Assembly (NCBI GenBank): GCA_937974195.1
Contig: CALJIC010000099.1
Coordinates: forward strand, 1-32,466
Length of the DNA stretch: 32,466 nucleotides
Reading direction: 5' to 3'
Source: an uncultured Roseiflexaceae bacterium
GTDB taxonomy: Bacteria; Chloroflexota; Chloroflexia; Chloroflexales; Roseiflexaceae
Made by a program: the position numbers and the translations under genes
Notes under the pieces: model-generated
What the model saw: only the letters and a program-made list of their open reading frames with translations
The model's database searches: none
What the model was told of the DNA's origin: nothing
Part shown: one piece after another, positions 1 to 7,750 of the stretch
How the letters are laid out: every line of letters starts with the position of its first letter
Numbering within the stretch: the stretch's first letter is position 1

Positions 1-240
1 TGCCGACGGGCGCGGGCGCTGTCAAATGCGGGGAGAGCGGGAGCGACGAGATCTTTGACTTTCGGACCCCACCAGGTCGATGGCGATGGGGCGGTGCCGC
101 TGGCCTCTGTGACGGCCACTCAGTTTGAGCAGCGCTTCTCTGTGCCCCAGGGGAAACACGCGCCCTTTCCGAGCTATAAGGGCGTGCGCGGGGCGGTTGT
201 GTCGCTGGTCCACTGGGAGCGCGCATGGCCGCCGCAGCCG
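1..240. other. window edge, no assignable gene
   Basis: No gene can be assigned with confidence. The plus frame beginning at base 1 is open throughout and, between about 55 and 210, encodes a peptide that is not Arg/Pro/Ala-rich as chance frames in this DNA usually are (it contains FEQRF, SVPQGKH and PFPSYKGV). It could be the tail of an unknown or decayed gene. It continues without a stop into the antisense of the DUF5946 gene, so no natural end can be set. The GC level here looks lower than in neighbouring genes. Confidence 0.3.
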
Positions 241-771
241 TCACAGCCGGCTCGGCAGGACGTAGCGCTCGTACCAGGCGGCGACGGTCGGCTCGTAGCC
301 GGCCGCCCAGGCCTCCCACACCGAGCGGACGCAGCGCTCGACGAGCTGGGCGCGCTCCTCCGGGGTCGGCGCGGCGGCGATCGCGGCGACCGTCACCGTG
401 CCGCTGAGGTCGGGCGGCGTGAGCCAGTGGAAGCGCCCGCGCTTCGAGCCGGTCTGCTCGCGCAGCGGCCTGGTGCGCAGCCCGACCGCCTCGTCGGGCG
501 AGTGGCCGCGCACCAGCACGCCGTAGAGCGCGATCAGGTGGACCGCGACGGACTGGATCGACTGGTCGGAGGGAACGCCGGGGTGCTGGGCGGCGTAGGC
601 GTCCACCAGCATCGCGCCGAGCGGCGTCGGCGCGATCGGCGGCTCCCCCACGCCGAGCGCGCTGTAGATCGCCCAGCACGCCGGGGACGCGCCGATGTAG
701 CGGTGGGTCGGCCCGTCAACGGGCGGCAGCTGTGCCCCGCAGCCGGGGCAGGGGGTGGTCGTGCCAGACAT
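241..771 (-). CDS. DUF5946 family protein
   Basis: A 176-residue soluble protein of unknown function. It begins with a CPGCGA zinc-knuckle-like motif (Cys8, Cys11), followed by a segment reading GPTHRYIGASPACW (His23, Cys32). I recognise this N-terminal pattern as DUF5946. A single metal site made from these Cys/His residues is plausible but inferred. There is no signal peptide or membrane segment. The ATG at 771 lacks a good Shine-Dalgarno sequence. A TGG-TAGAAT extended -10-like element lies upstream at 812-817 on the minus strand. The gene is apparently monocistronic; the next upstream minus gene ends 120 bases away. Confidence 0.8.
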   Translation of the reverse strand: MSGTTTPCPGCGAQLPPVDGPTHRYIGASPACWAIYSALGVGEPPIAPTPLGAMLVDAYAAQHPGVPSDQSIQSVAVHLIALYGVLVRGHSPDEAVGLRTRPLREQTGSKRGRFHWLTPPDLSGTVTVAAIAAAPTPEERAQLVERCVRSVWEAWAAGYEPTVAAWYERYVLPSRL

Positions 772-891
772 GGTCGGTCATACCCGCGCTGTCAGATTAC
801 ACGATAACCGCATTCTACCACCGCCCGGCGGCAGCGACGAGGCGCTGTCGTCGATAGCCGCCCGTACCCCGGCCGCAGCTCCGCCGCGCGG

Positions 892-1917
892 TCAGGCCGC
901 GTCCGGCACAGGCGGGGCGATCTCGTCGAGGCGCACCTCGCACCCGCGGCGGGCCGACTCGTAGGCGGCGAGCACGATCCGCAGGTTCTCGCGCCCGACG
1001 GTGGCCGGCGCCGGGTTCGGCGCGCCGTCGAGCACCGTGTCCAGGTAGCGCCCGATCATCGCCGCGAAGATGTCCCCGCCGCGCTCCAGCAGCACCTCCT
1101 GCCGCCCCGGCAGGTCGGGGCGGTGCAGCGTGAGCGCGCCGGACATGCCGCCGATCGTGAGCACGCCCTCCGTCCCGAAGGCGACGAAGCTGGCGCCCGG
1201 GAACAGGATGCCCGCCGCCTGCGTCGAGAACAGCGTCCCGAGCTGCCCCTGGGCGTAGCGCACGTTCACCACCGCGGTGTCCTCGCCGCCCAGCTCCGGC
1301 CTGAAGCGGGTGACGTAGCAGCTGACGCGCTCGATCGGCCCGCCGATGTTCAGCATGAGGTCGATGTAGTGGATGCCGCCGTCGAGCAGCTGGCCGCCGC
1401 CGCTGATCTTCGGGTCGTAGCGCCACGCCGTCGTGAGGTACGCGCCGCCCTGCCAGTGCGCCGAGGTGGCCTGCACGCCGATCAGCTGGCCGATGCGGCC
1501 CGCGGCGATCGCGCGCTTGGCCTCCTCGGCGGCCGGCATGGTGCGGGTGATCTCGCCGTAGAACAGCACCACCCCCGCCTCGCGCGCCGCGGCGATCATC
1601 GCGTCGCACTCCTCGATCGTCTTCGCCAGCGGCTTCTGGCAGAGGATGTGCTTGCCGGCCCGCGCCGCGGCGATCACCGCCTCGGTGTGCAGGTGGTGGG
1701 GCGTGCAGATCTCCACCGCGTCGACCTCCGGGTCGGCGAGCACGGCGTCGAAGGAGGTCACGGCGCGCGCGTCACCCACCAGCGCGGCCCGCTCCTTCGC
1801 CTTGGCGGGGTCGATGTCGCAGCAGACGGTGATGCGGGCGCGGTCCGCGTGCTGCTTGTAGGCCTGAATGTGCGACTCGCTGATGAGGCCGCATCCGACG
1901 AGTGCGACTCGAAACAC
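892..1917 (-). CDS. Gfo/Idh/MocA family NAD(P)-dependent oxidoreductase
   Basis: Predicted 341-residue cytosolic dehydrogenase of the Gfo/Idh/MocA family, which oxidises or reduces hydroxyl/keto groups of sugars, inositols and related compounds. The N-terminal Rossmann motif VALVGCGLISESH is at residues 4-16. The usual EKP motif appears as CQKPLAKT (residues 93-100), so the Glu of EKP is Gln here. A DGGIHYIDL segment further on carries the usual catalytic-region His. I chose GTG 1917 because AGGGAG lies 6 bases upstream and the Rossmann strand starts at once. An upstream TTG at 1938 would add seven residues without a ribosome-binding site. Substrate cannot be told. There are no obvious operon partners, since a terminator separates it from the histidine kinase upstream. 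Confidence 0.9.
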   Translation of the reverse strand: MFRVALVGCGLISESHIQAYKQHADRARITVCCDIDPAKAKERAALVGDARAVTSFDAVLADPEVDAVEICTPHHLHTEAVIAAARAGKHILCQKPLAKTIEECDAMIAAAREAGVVLFYGEITRTMPAAEEAKRAIAAGRIGQLIGVQATSAHWQGGAYLTTAWRYDPKISGGGQLLDGGIHYIDLMLNIGGPIERVSCYVTRFRPELGGEDTAVVNVRYAQGQLGTLFSTQAAGILFPGASFVAFGTEGVLTIGGMSGALTLHRPDLPGRQEVLLERGGDIFAAMIGRYLDTVLDGAPNPAPATVGRENLRIVLAAYESARRGCEVRLDEIAPPVPDAA

Positions 1918-1995
1918 TGGTGTCTCCCTTATGCTCAAAGGACGTGCGCGGCGGTGGGCTTGGGGAGGCTTCGCCTTCCTGAACGCCGGCCGTAA

Positions 1996-2030
1996 AATGG
2001 CTGCGAGCGGCTCCGCCGCCCGCAGCCATT
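1996..2030 (-). terminator. intrinsic terminator of the histidine kinase gene
   Basis: Arms 1996-2010 and 2016-2030 form a 15-bp stem around a 5-base loop. The single mismatch becomes a G-U pair in the minus-strand RNA. Reading on the minus strand, the stem runs into ATTTTAC, a short U tract. On the plus strand no T run follows, so it should act on the minus gene ending at 2067. Confidence 0.8.
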
Positions 2031-2066
2031 CTACAGCACATCCGGGGTTTGGGCGCTCCCAGCCGC

Positions 2067-4535
2067 CTACTTCGGCCAGGTGAAGAAGAAGGTCGCGCCC
2101 TGGCCCTCGTCGGACACCACCCCGACGCGGCCGCCGCGGTGCTCGACGATCTTCTTGACCAGCGCCAGGCCGAGGCCGCTGCCCTCGACCTTGTCGCGCG
2201 AGGCGAGCGTCTGGAAGATGCCGAAGATGCGCTCGTGGTACTGCGGCGCGATCCCCGGCCCATTATCGGCGACGGCGAACTCGTAGGTGCCGCCGCGCGC
2301 CTCGCAGCTCACCCGGATGCGCACCGCAGGGCCGCCGTGCTTGATCGCGTTGCCGATCAGGTTCTGGAACACCTGCTGCAGCGGCAACTTGGCGGTGACG
2401 AGCACCGGCAGGTCCGGCGCGACCTCGACCGTCACGCCGGGCGGGGGCGACAGCAGGTCCACCACCTCCTCCACCAGCTCGCGCACGTTCACCGGCTCGG
2501 CGGGGGACACCACGCGCCCGACGCGCGAGTACTGCAGGATGCCGTCGATCAGCCCCTCCATCCGCGCGACGCGCCCGCGCAGCAGCTCGAGGTGGTTGCG
2601 CACCTCATCCGGGATGTTGTCGCCGAGGTCCTCCTCCACCCACTGCGCCAGGTTGCCGATCCCCCGCAGCGGCGCCTTGAGGTCGTGCGAGGTGACGTAT
2701 GCGAACTGGTCCAGCTCGCGGTTGCGGCTCTCGAGCTCGGCGGCCAGGCGCTCGAGCTCCTGGCTGCGCTCGCGCAGCATCTCCTCGGAGCGCTTCTGGT
2801 CGTCGATGTCGGTGCCGGTGCCGACCCAGTACGCCACCCGGCCGTCCGCGTACACCGGGCGCGCGCGGATGAGGTGCCAGCGGTACACGCCGTCGCGGCG
2901 GCGCAGGCGCACCTCGACCTCGTACGGCTTGCCGGCCGGGATCGCCCGCGACCAGACCTCGGTGTAGCGCGGCTCGTCGTCCGGGTGCAGCACCGCGCGC
3001 CAGCTCAGCTCCCACGGCTCCTCGGGGCTCCGGCCGGTGTACTCGAACCAGCGGCGGTTGAGGTACTCGACCGCGCCGTCGGCGCGGGCCTGCCACACCA
3101 CCTGGGGCATCGTGTCGGCGAGCTCGCGGTAGCGCTGCTCGCTCTGCCGCAGCGCGTCCTCGGCCCGCTTGCGCTCCGTGATGTCGCGCACGATGGTGAT
3201 GAAGCGGCCCTCCTCGTCGGGCGGCGCGGTGTACTGCAGCACCACCTCCACCGGGATGAGGTGGCCGTCCTTGTGGCGGTGCTTGGCCTCGAAGGTGTGC
3301 AGCTCCTGCTCGCCCGAGATCAGCGGCGCGATCATCGCCCGGTAGCGCTCCTCGTCCAGCTCCGGCTTGATGTCGAGCGGGGTCATGCCGAGCAGCTCGT
3401 CGGTGCTGTAGCCGACCTGGTTGACCGCCCCCTGGTTGACATAGAAGAACTTCAGCGTCTCCGGGTCGAACATGAACACGCAGTCGCGCGTCTGGTCGAG
3501 CGTCGCGCGGAAGCGGTCCAGCTCGCGGTAGAGGCGCGCGTTGTCCAGCGCGACCCCCGCGCGGCGGCCCAGGTCCTCGGCCAGACGCAGGTCCGCCTCG
3601 TCGAAGCGCCGCCCGGACTCGGCCACGGCCATCGTGATCGCGCCGAGCGTGCGGCCGTGCGCCACAAGCGGCACGATCATGGAGGAGCGCAGCCCGAGCG
3701 CGAGGATGATCTCGCGCAGCCCCTCGTCGGTCACGTGCGTGCGGATGAGCTCCTCCGAGATCTCGGGGATCAGCTCCGAGTCGCCGGTGCGGAGCACCTT
3801 CGCGATGCCGGTGGGGGCGTCCGGGTCGAACGGGTAGCGCTTGTGCAGCTCCCACGCCAGCGTCACTTTGCTCTGGTCGGCGTGGGCCACCGCCAGGCGG
3901 CGCAGCTCGCCGTCCGGCTCGAGGATGTCCACCGCGCACCAGTCGGCGATGTGCGGCACGGCGAGCTCGGCGATGCGGGCCAGCGCCTGCTCGTACTCCA
4001 TCGTGTCGGCCAGCAGGGTGCTGGCCTTGGCGAGGAAGCGCTGGGCCTCCATCATCCGCTTCTGCTCGTCGATGTCGGTGGACGTGCCGACCCACTCGAC
4101 GATCCGGCCCTCGTCGTCGTAGACCGGCACGGCGCGGCTGATGAACCAGTGGTAGACGCCGTCGTAGCGGCGGAAGCGGTGCTCGATCTCGTAGCTCTCG
4201 CCGTCGCGCCAGGCGCGCCGCCAGAGCTCGAGCGTCCGCTCGCGGTCATCGGGGTGGAGCGCGCTGGCGAAGCCGAAGCCGAGCGACTCGGCCTCGGTGA
4301 GGCCGGTGTACTCGTACCAGCGCCGGTTGAAGTAGAAGTGCCAGCCGTTGGCGTCCGCGGCCCACACCATCTGCGGCATGGCGTCCGCCAGCGTGCGGTA
4401 GCGCTGATCCGGCAGCTTCCCTGCGGCGCGGATCTGGTTGAGCCGCGCGATCTGCTGCTCCTGCTCTGCGACACGGTTGCGCAGGCGTGCAATCGTCTCG
4501 CCCTGATCCTCAGCGGTAGGCTGCGTGTCGATCAT
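2067..4535 (-). CDS. PAS-GAF-PAS-PAS sensor histidine kinase (orphan)
   Basis: An 822-residue soluble sensor kinase. Domains in order: N-terminal coiled coil (about 10-40), PAS/PAC (about 45-160, ending in GTSTDIDEQKR), GAF (about 175-335), second PAS (about 345-460), third PAS/PAC (about 470-595, ending in GTGTDIDDQKR), HisKA with the phospho-acceptor H-box SHDLKAPLRG (about 625-690), and HATPase_c with N-box NLIGNAIKHG, DNGPGI and GSGLGL. It has no membrane segments, so it senses a cytoplasmic or diffusible cue, as in phytochrome-type kinases, though no bilin-binding Cys is evident. No response regulator is adjacent. The start at ATG 4535 matches the beginning of the coiled coil. An earlier in-frame ATG at 4592 adds 19 residues and is less likely. 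Confidence 0.93.
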   Translation of the reverse strand: MIDTQPTAEDQGETIARLRNRVAEQEQQIARLNQIRAAGKLPDQRYRTLADAMPQMVWAADANGWHFYFNRRWYEYTGLTEAESLGFGFASALHPDDRERTLELWRRAWRDGESYEIEHRFRRYDGVYHWFISRAVPVYDDEGRIVEWVGTSTDIDEQKRMMEAQRFLAKASTLLADTMEYEQALARIAELAVPHIADWCAVDILEPDGELRRLAVAHADQSKVTLAWELHKRYPFDPDAPTGIAKVLRTGDSELIPEISEELIRTHVTDEGLREIILALGLRSSMIVPLVAHGRTLGAITMAVAESGRRFDEADLRLAEDLGRRAGVALDNARLYRELDRFRATLDQTRDCVFMFDPETLKFFYVNQGAVNQVGYSTDELLGMTPLDIKPELDEERYRAMIAPLISGEQELHTFEAKHRHKDGHLIPVEVVLQYTAPPDEEGRFITIVRDITERKRAEDALRQSEQRYRELADTMPQVVWQARADGAVEYLNRRWFEYTGRSPEEPWELSWRAVLHPDDEPRYTEVWSRAIPAGKPYEVEVRLRRRDGVYRWHLIRARPVYADGRVAYWVGTGTDIDDQKRSEEMLRERSQELERLAAELESRNRELDQFAYVTSHDLKAPLRGIGNLAQWVEEDLGDNIPDEVRNHLELLRGRVARMEGLIDGILQYSRVGRVVSPAEPVNVRELVEEVVDLLSPPPGVTVEVAPDLPVLVTAKLPLQQVFQNLIGNAIKHGGPAVRIRVSCEARGGTYEFAVADNGPGIAPQYHERIFGIFQTLASRDKVEGSGLGLALVKKIVEHRGGRVGVVSDEGQGATFFFTWPK

Positions 4536-4630
4536 AGCGTCGCTTTCTGATATGCTGAATGCTGCGCTGCACAGGGGTGTCGCTCCGCGCACTGCGCAGC
4601 AAAAGATGTGCCAGAGATCAAGGAGGCCCT

Positions 4631-5680
4631 ATGCTGATCGAGAGCCTAGAGACCCCGGTGGCAGTGGTCGACCTGGACCGTCTGGAGAGCAACATCGCCC
4701 GCCTCCAGGCCTACCTCAGCGAACATGGTATCGCCAACCGGCCGCACATCAAGACCCACAAGATCCCCGAGATCGCCCACATGCAGCTCGCCGCCGGCGC
4801 GGTCGGCGTGACCTGCCAGAAGCTCGGCGAGGCCGAGGTGATGGCTCAGGCCGGCATCAGGGACATCCTGATCACCTACAATCTCCTGGGGGCGCAGCGC
4901 CTCGAGCGCCTGGTCCGGCTGCGGCGCCGCGCCCAGGTCAGCGTCACGGCCGACTCGGCGGTGACGGTGCGCGGCCTCAGCGAGGCGATGGACGCCGCCG
5001 GCCTCGAGCTCGAGGTGCTCGTCGAGTGCGACACCGGCGGCGGACGCTGCGGCGTGCAGTCGCCGGAGGAGGCGGCCGCGCTCGCCCGCCAGATCGCCGC
5101 CGCCCCCGGCCTGCGCTTCGGCGGCCTCATGACCTACCCCAACGGCCCCGGCACCGACCCGTTCGTGCGCGAGACGAAGGCGCTGCTGGCCGCCGACGGC
5201 ATCGAGGTGGCGCGCGTCAGCGGCGGCGGCTCCCCCGGCATGTGGCGGGCCCACGAGTGCCGCGAGCTCACCGAGCACCGCGCCGGCACCTATGTCTACG
5301 GCGACCGCAAGATGGTGGCGGTGGGCGCGATGCGGCTGGAGGACTGCGCCCTCACCATCCGCTGCACGGTGGTGAGCCGCCCGACGCCCACCCGCGGCAT
5401 CCTGGACGGCGGCAGCAAGACCTTCTCCTCGGACACGCTCGGCCTGGAGGGGTACGGCCTGATCCTCGAGTACCCCGAGGCTAAGATCTACGGCTTCTCC
5501 GAGGAGCACGGCCACGTGGACTTCTCGGCCTGCGAGCGCGCCCCCGAGATCGGCGAGGTGGTCACGGTCGTGCCGAACCACGCCTGCGTGGTGAGCAACC
5601 TGTTCAACCAGGTGGTCGGCGCCCGCCGCGGCGAGGTCGAGGTCATCTGGCCGGTCGCGGCCCGCGGGACTCTGACGTGA
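4631..5680 (+). CDS. D-threonine aldolase / D-serine dehydratase-type PLP enzyme
   Basis: A 349-residue fold-type III PLP enzyme (alanine racemase-like barrel plus a C-terminal beta domain). The family cleaves D-threonine or deaminates D-serine and related D-beta-hydroxy amino acids. The motif RPHIKTHK near residues 37-44 supplies the PLP lysine (Lys41 by analogy). The C-terminal PNHACVVSN carries the metal site. It has H-x-C, which in this superfamily is the zinc pattern I associate with D-serine dehydratases, rather than the H-x-D of D-threonine aldolases; that reading is from memory. The start at ATG 4631 is fixed by AAGGAGG four bases upstream. It is divergent from the kinase, with no operon partner. 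Its stop codon lies in a tandem repeat. Confidence 0.9.
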   Translation: MLIESLETPVAVVDLDRLESNIARLQAYLSEHGIANRPHIKTHKIPEIAHMQLAAGAVGVTCQKLGEAEVMAQAGIRDILITYNLLGAQRLERLVRLRRRAQVSVTADSAVTVRGLSEAMDAAGLELEVLVECDTGGGRCGVQSPEEAAALARQIAAAPGLRFGGLMTYPNGPGTDPFVRETKALLAADGIEVARVSGGGSPGMWRAHECRELTEHRAGTYVYGDRKMVAVGAMRLEDCALTIRCTVVSRPTPTRGILDGGSKTFSSDTLGLEGYGLILEYPEAKIYGFSEEHGHVDFSACERAPEIGEVVTVVPNHACVVSNLFNQVVGARRGEVEVIWPVAARGTLT

Positions 5681-5720
5681 CCCGGTGACCAGGTGACCAG
5701 GTGACCAGGTGACAGGGTGA
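5677..5720 (+). repeat. 8-bp tandem repeat GTGACCAG, five units plus GTGA
   Basis: Units in order are GTGACCCG, GTGACCAG three times, GTGACAGG, then GTGA. The TGA of the first unit is the stop codon of the PLP enzyme gene, so the array starts exactly at the gene end. Confidence 0.9.
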
Positions 5721-5770
5721 AATCGTTGATGCCGCAAACCCGTGCGCCCCACCACGGCCAACGTGATCGC

Positions 5771-5842
5771 CCTGTCACCCCGTCACCCCGTCACCCTGTC
5801 ACCCCATCTCCCTGTCACCCCGTCGCCGCGTCGCCCCGTCAC
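5771..5842 (-). repeat. 8-bp tandem repeat, nine units, inverted relative to 5677-5720
   Basis: Read on the minus strand, nine 8-base units of the type GTGACGGG or GTGACAGG follow each other, three of them degenerate. The first minus-strand unit (5842-5835) supplies the TGA stop of the lipoprotein gene. With the plus-strand array at 5677-5720 it forms a large imperfect inverted pair, 50 bases apart, between two convergent genes, and may act as a bidirectional hairpin. Confidence 0.9.
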
Positions 5843-6456
5843 GGCTGATACCCCAGCAGCGCCAGGAGCTGCGCGCCGGTGTTCCCGGCGTCGATGTGCT
5901 GCTGCGCGATCCGCACCGAGAAGGAGAGCGCGCGCCGCTCCTCCCCGCTGGTGAAGAACAGGCGCGCCTCCAGCTCGCCGCCCGGTGTGTCGCCGATCCC
6001 CGCCAGCGCGCCGGTGGCCTGCGCCGTCAACTCGCCGAGCGCCGCCAGGTCGCCCAGGTCCGCCACCGGCAGCTCGGCCTCGACCGTCGTGCTCATGGCG
6101 AGGAACTCGCGCACGCTGCCGTTGGGGTTCACGCAGTTCTCGCCGAACACCCGGGCCGAGACGCTGGTCGGGCTCAGGCCGGCGGCCTCGAGCGCCTGCT
6201 GCGCCCGCTCGGGGACGCCGGGCGCCTCCTGGTAGGCCCAGCTGTACCCGCACGGGGCGGCCGCGGCTGGCGCGCTGGTTGGCGTCTCGGTTGGCGGGCC
6301 GGCCGGAGTGGCGCTGGCTGTCTCTACGGGCGTCGCTGGCGTGATAGGCGGGATGGCGCTCGGCGACGGGGTGAGGGCGGCGGGAGTGGCGGCGAGCGTC
6401 CCGCAGGCGCCGAGCAGCAGCAGGAGCAGGGCGGCGCAGGCGCGTGAGATGGACAT
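5839..6456 (-). CDS. putative secreted lipoprotein
   Basis: A 205-residue protein with a lipoprotein signal peptide: a short basic start, a run of leucines and lipobox LLGAC, so Cys18 would be lipidated. A Pro/Thr/Ala-rich linker of about 50 residues follows, then a globular part from about residue 70 starting CGYSWAYQEAPGVPERAQQAL, with two cysteines that could pair. I do not recognise the globular domain; the phrase GENCVNPNGSVREFLAMSTT resembles small Chloroflexota lipoproteins annotated only as hypothetical. Start ATG 6456 has CGGAG 7 bases upstream and places the hydrophobic core correctly. A longer form from 6498 would bury the signal peptide. Convergent with the PLP enzyme. Confidence 0.8.
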   Translation of the reverse strand: MSISRACAALLLLLLGACGTLAATPAALTPSPSAIPPITPATPVETASATPAGPPTETPTSAPAAAAPCGYSWAYQEAPGVPERAQQALEAAGLSPTSVSARVFGENCVNPNGSVREFLAMSTTVEAELPVADLGDLAALGELTAQATGALAGIGDTPGGELEARLFFTSGEERRALSFSVRIAQQHIDAGNTGAQLLALLGYQP

Positions 6457-6594
6457 AGCAGCTCCGGGCAACGTGAGGCCAGTCGCGCGGGGGCGCATCA
6501 GGCGTCGGGGCCGCCCTCACCGCCCCATCAGCGCAACACTGGCATCATGACGCCGGCGCCCGCCCCGCAGTTCCACGGCGATCAACGAGGTAGA

Positions 6595-6612
6595 GGCGCA
6601 GCACGCTGCGCC
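6595..6612 (-). terminator. hairpin downstream of the dipeptidase gene
   Basis: Perfect inverted repeat GGCGCAGC-AC-GCTGCGCC, 24 bases past the dipeptidase stop. The U-rich tail is poor (TCTACCTC on the minus strand), so it is at best a weak intrinsic terminator. Confidence 0.4.
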
Positions 6613-6635
6613 CGCGCGACGATCCGCGCCGCGCC

Positions 6636-7667
6636 TCATCGCTTCCACGTCTTCCTCAGCACCCGCAGCCAGTTCTCGTACGCCAGCTTGCGCAGCGCCT
6701 CGTCGTCGTAGCCGGCGCGGCGCAGCGCCTCTACCAGCCGCGGCAGCCCGGCGACGTCGCCGATCTCCTGCGGGATCAGGGCGCCGTCGAAGTCCGAGCC
6801 CAGCCCGACCCGGTCGATCCCCAGGCGCTCGACCAGGTAGTCGATGTGCTCGACCATCGTCTCGAGCGGCGTGTCGGCGGCCGGCGCGCCGTCCCGCCGC
6901 AGGAAGGCCACCGCGAAGTTCAGCCCGACCATGCCGTCCGACTCTTTGATCGCGTCGAGCTGCTTGTCGGTCAGGTTGCGGGTGACGGGGCAGAGGGCGT
7001 GGACGTTGGAGTGGGTGGCGACGAGCGGCGCGTCCGTGATGCGGGCCACGTCCCAGAACCCCTGCTCGTTGAGGTGCGAGAGGTCGATCATGATCCCGAG
7101 CCGGTTGCAGGCCCGCACCAGCTCCTTGCCGGCGTCGGTCAGCCCCGGCCCGGTGTCCGGGGTGGCGCCGAAGCGAAACGGCACGCCGCTGGCGAAGGCG
7201 TTCGGCCGGCTCCAGGTCAGCCCGAGCGAGCGCAGCCCGGCCTGGTAGAACACCTCCAGCGCGTCGAGGCCGGTGTCGATCGCCTCGGCGCCCTCGAAGT
7301 GCAGGATGGCCGCCAGCGTGCCGCTCCGCAGGCAGCTCTCGATCTCGTCGGCCGTGCGCGTCACCTTGAGCTGCCCGCCCGACTCGGCCTCCAGCCGGAA
7401 CAGCAGCGCGGTCATGCCCAGCGCGACCCGCTGCGCGTAGGTCAGGTCCAGCGCCGGGGGCAGATCCTCCCCGTGCTCCGGCTGCGGGACCGACGGGTCC
7501 GGCGGGACGTACACGGCGAAGAAGCCGCCCGCGAACCCGCCCTCGCGCGCCCGCTCCAGGTCGATGTGCCCCCGGCCACCAGTGAAGAACGAGTCCTGTC
7601 CGGTCGTGTCCTGGTACAGGCGCAGCAGGGTGTCGTTGTGGCCGTCGAAGATCGGGAGTGGTGACAT
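6636..7667 (-). CDS. M19 family membrane dipeptidase
   Basis: A 343-residue zinc dipeptidase of the renal dipeptidase family (M19). Such enzymes hydrolyse dipeptides, commonly tolerating a D-residue at the C-terminal position. Metal ligands are all present: H10-x-D12 in DGHND, bridging Glu125 in LHFEGAEAI, His198 in DLSHLN and His219 in ATHSN. The Asp of GSDFDG (292/294) completes the active site. Length is typical. No signal peptide is seen, so it is probably cytosolic. The ATG at 7667 sits just before the first catalytic strand. A TAGAAT -10-like box lies at 7702-7707 on the minus strand. It is divergent from the P-loop protein. Confidence 0.93.
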   Translation of the reverse strand: MSPLPIFDGHNDTLLRLYQDTTGQDSFFTGGRGHIDLERAREGGFAGGFFAVYVPPDPSVPQPEHGEDLPPALDLTYAQRVALGMTALLFRLEAESGGQLKVTRTADEIESCLRSGTLAAILHFEGAEAIDTGLDALEVFYQAGLRSLGLTWSRPNAFASGVPFRFGATPDTGPGLTDAGKELVRACNRLGIMIDLSHLNEQGFWDVARITDAPLVATHSNVHALCPVTRNLTDKQLDAIKESDGMVGLNFAVAFLRRDGAPAADTPLETMVEHIDYLVERLGIDRVGLGSDFDGALIPQEIGDVAGLPRLVEALRRAGYDDEALRKLAYENWLRVLRKTWKR

Positions 7668-7727
7668 GGCGGCTCGCTTTCAGCTATGAGGAACTGCGGC
7701 TATTCTACCTGAAGGTTCGCGCCCTGG

Positions 7728-7733
7728 TATAAT
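7728..7733 (+). promoter_or_regulatory. -10 box TATAAT of the P-loop gene
   Basis: Perfect TATAAT preceded by TGG (extended -10 type). Transcription should start near 7740. No good -35 box is visible, as is common with extended -10 promoters. Confidence 0.65.
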
Positions 7734-7750
7734 CGCGGCCGGTCCGCGCT

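Noticed and set aside
2049..4550. 833-residue open frame on the plus strand
   Set aside because: It is antisense to the histidine kinase in the frame kept open by GC-rich third positions. The protein is Arg/Ala/Val/His/Leu-rich without any domain, while the minus strand gives clear PAS, GAF, HisKA and HATPase motifs.
4535..4592. 19-residue N-terminal extension of the histidine kinase
   Set aside because: It has no ribosome-binding site, and the added residues are not part of the coiled coil.
5677..5842. CRISPR array
   Set aside because: The units are 8 bases long without spacers, and no cas genes are nearby. It is a simple tandem repeat.
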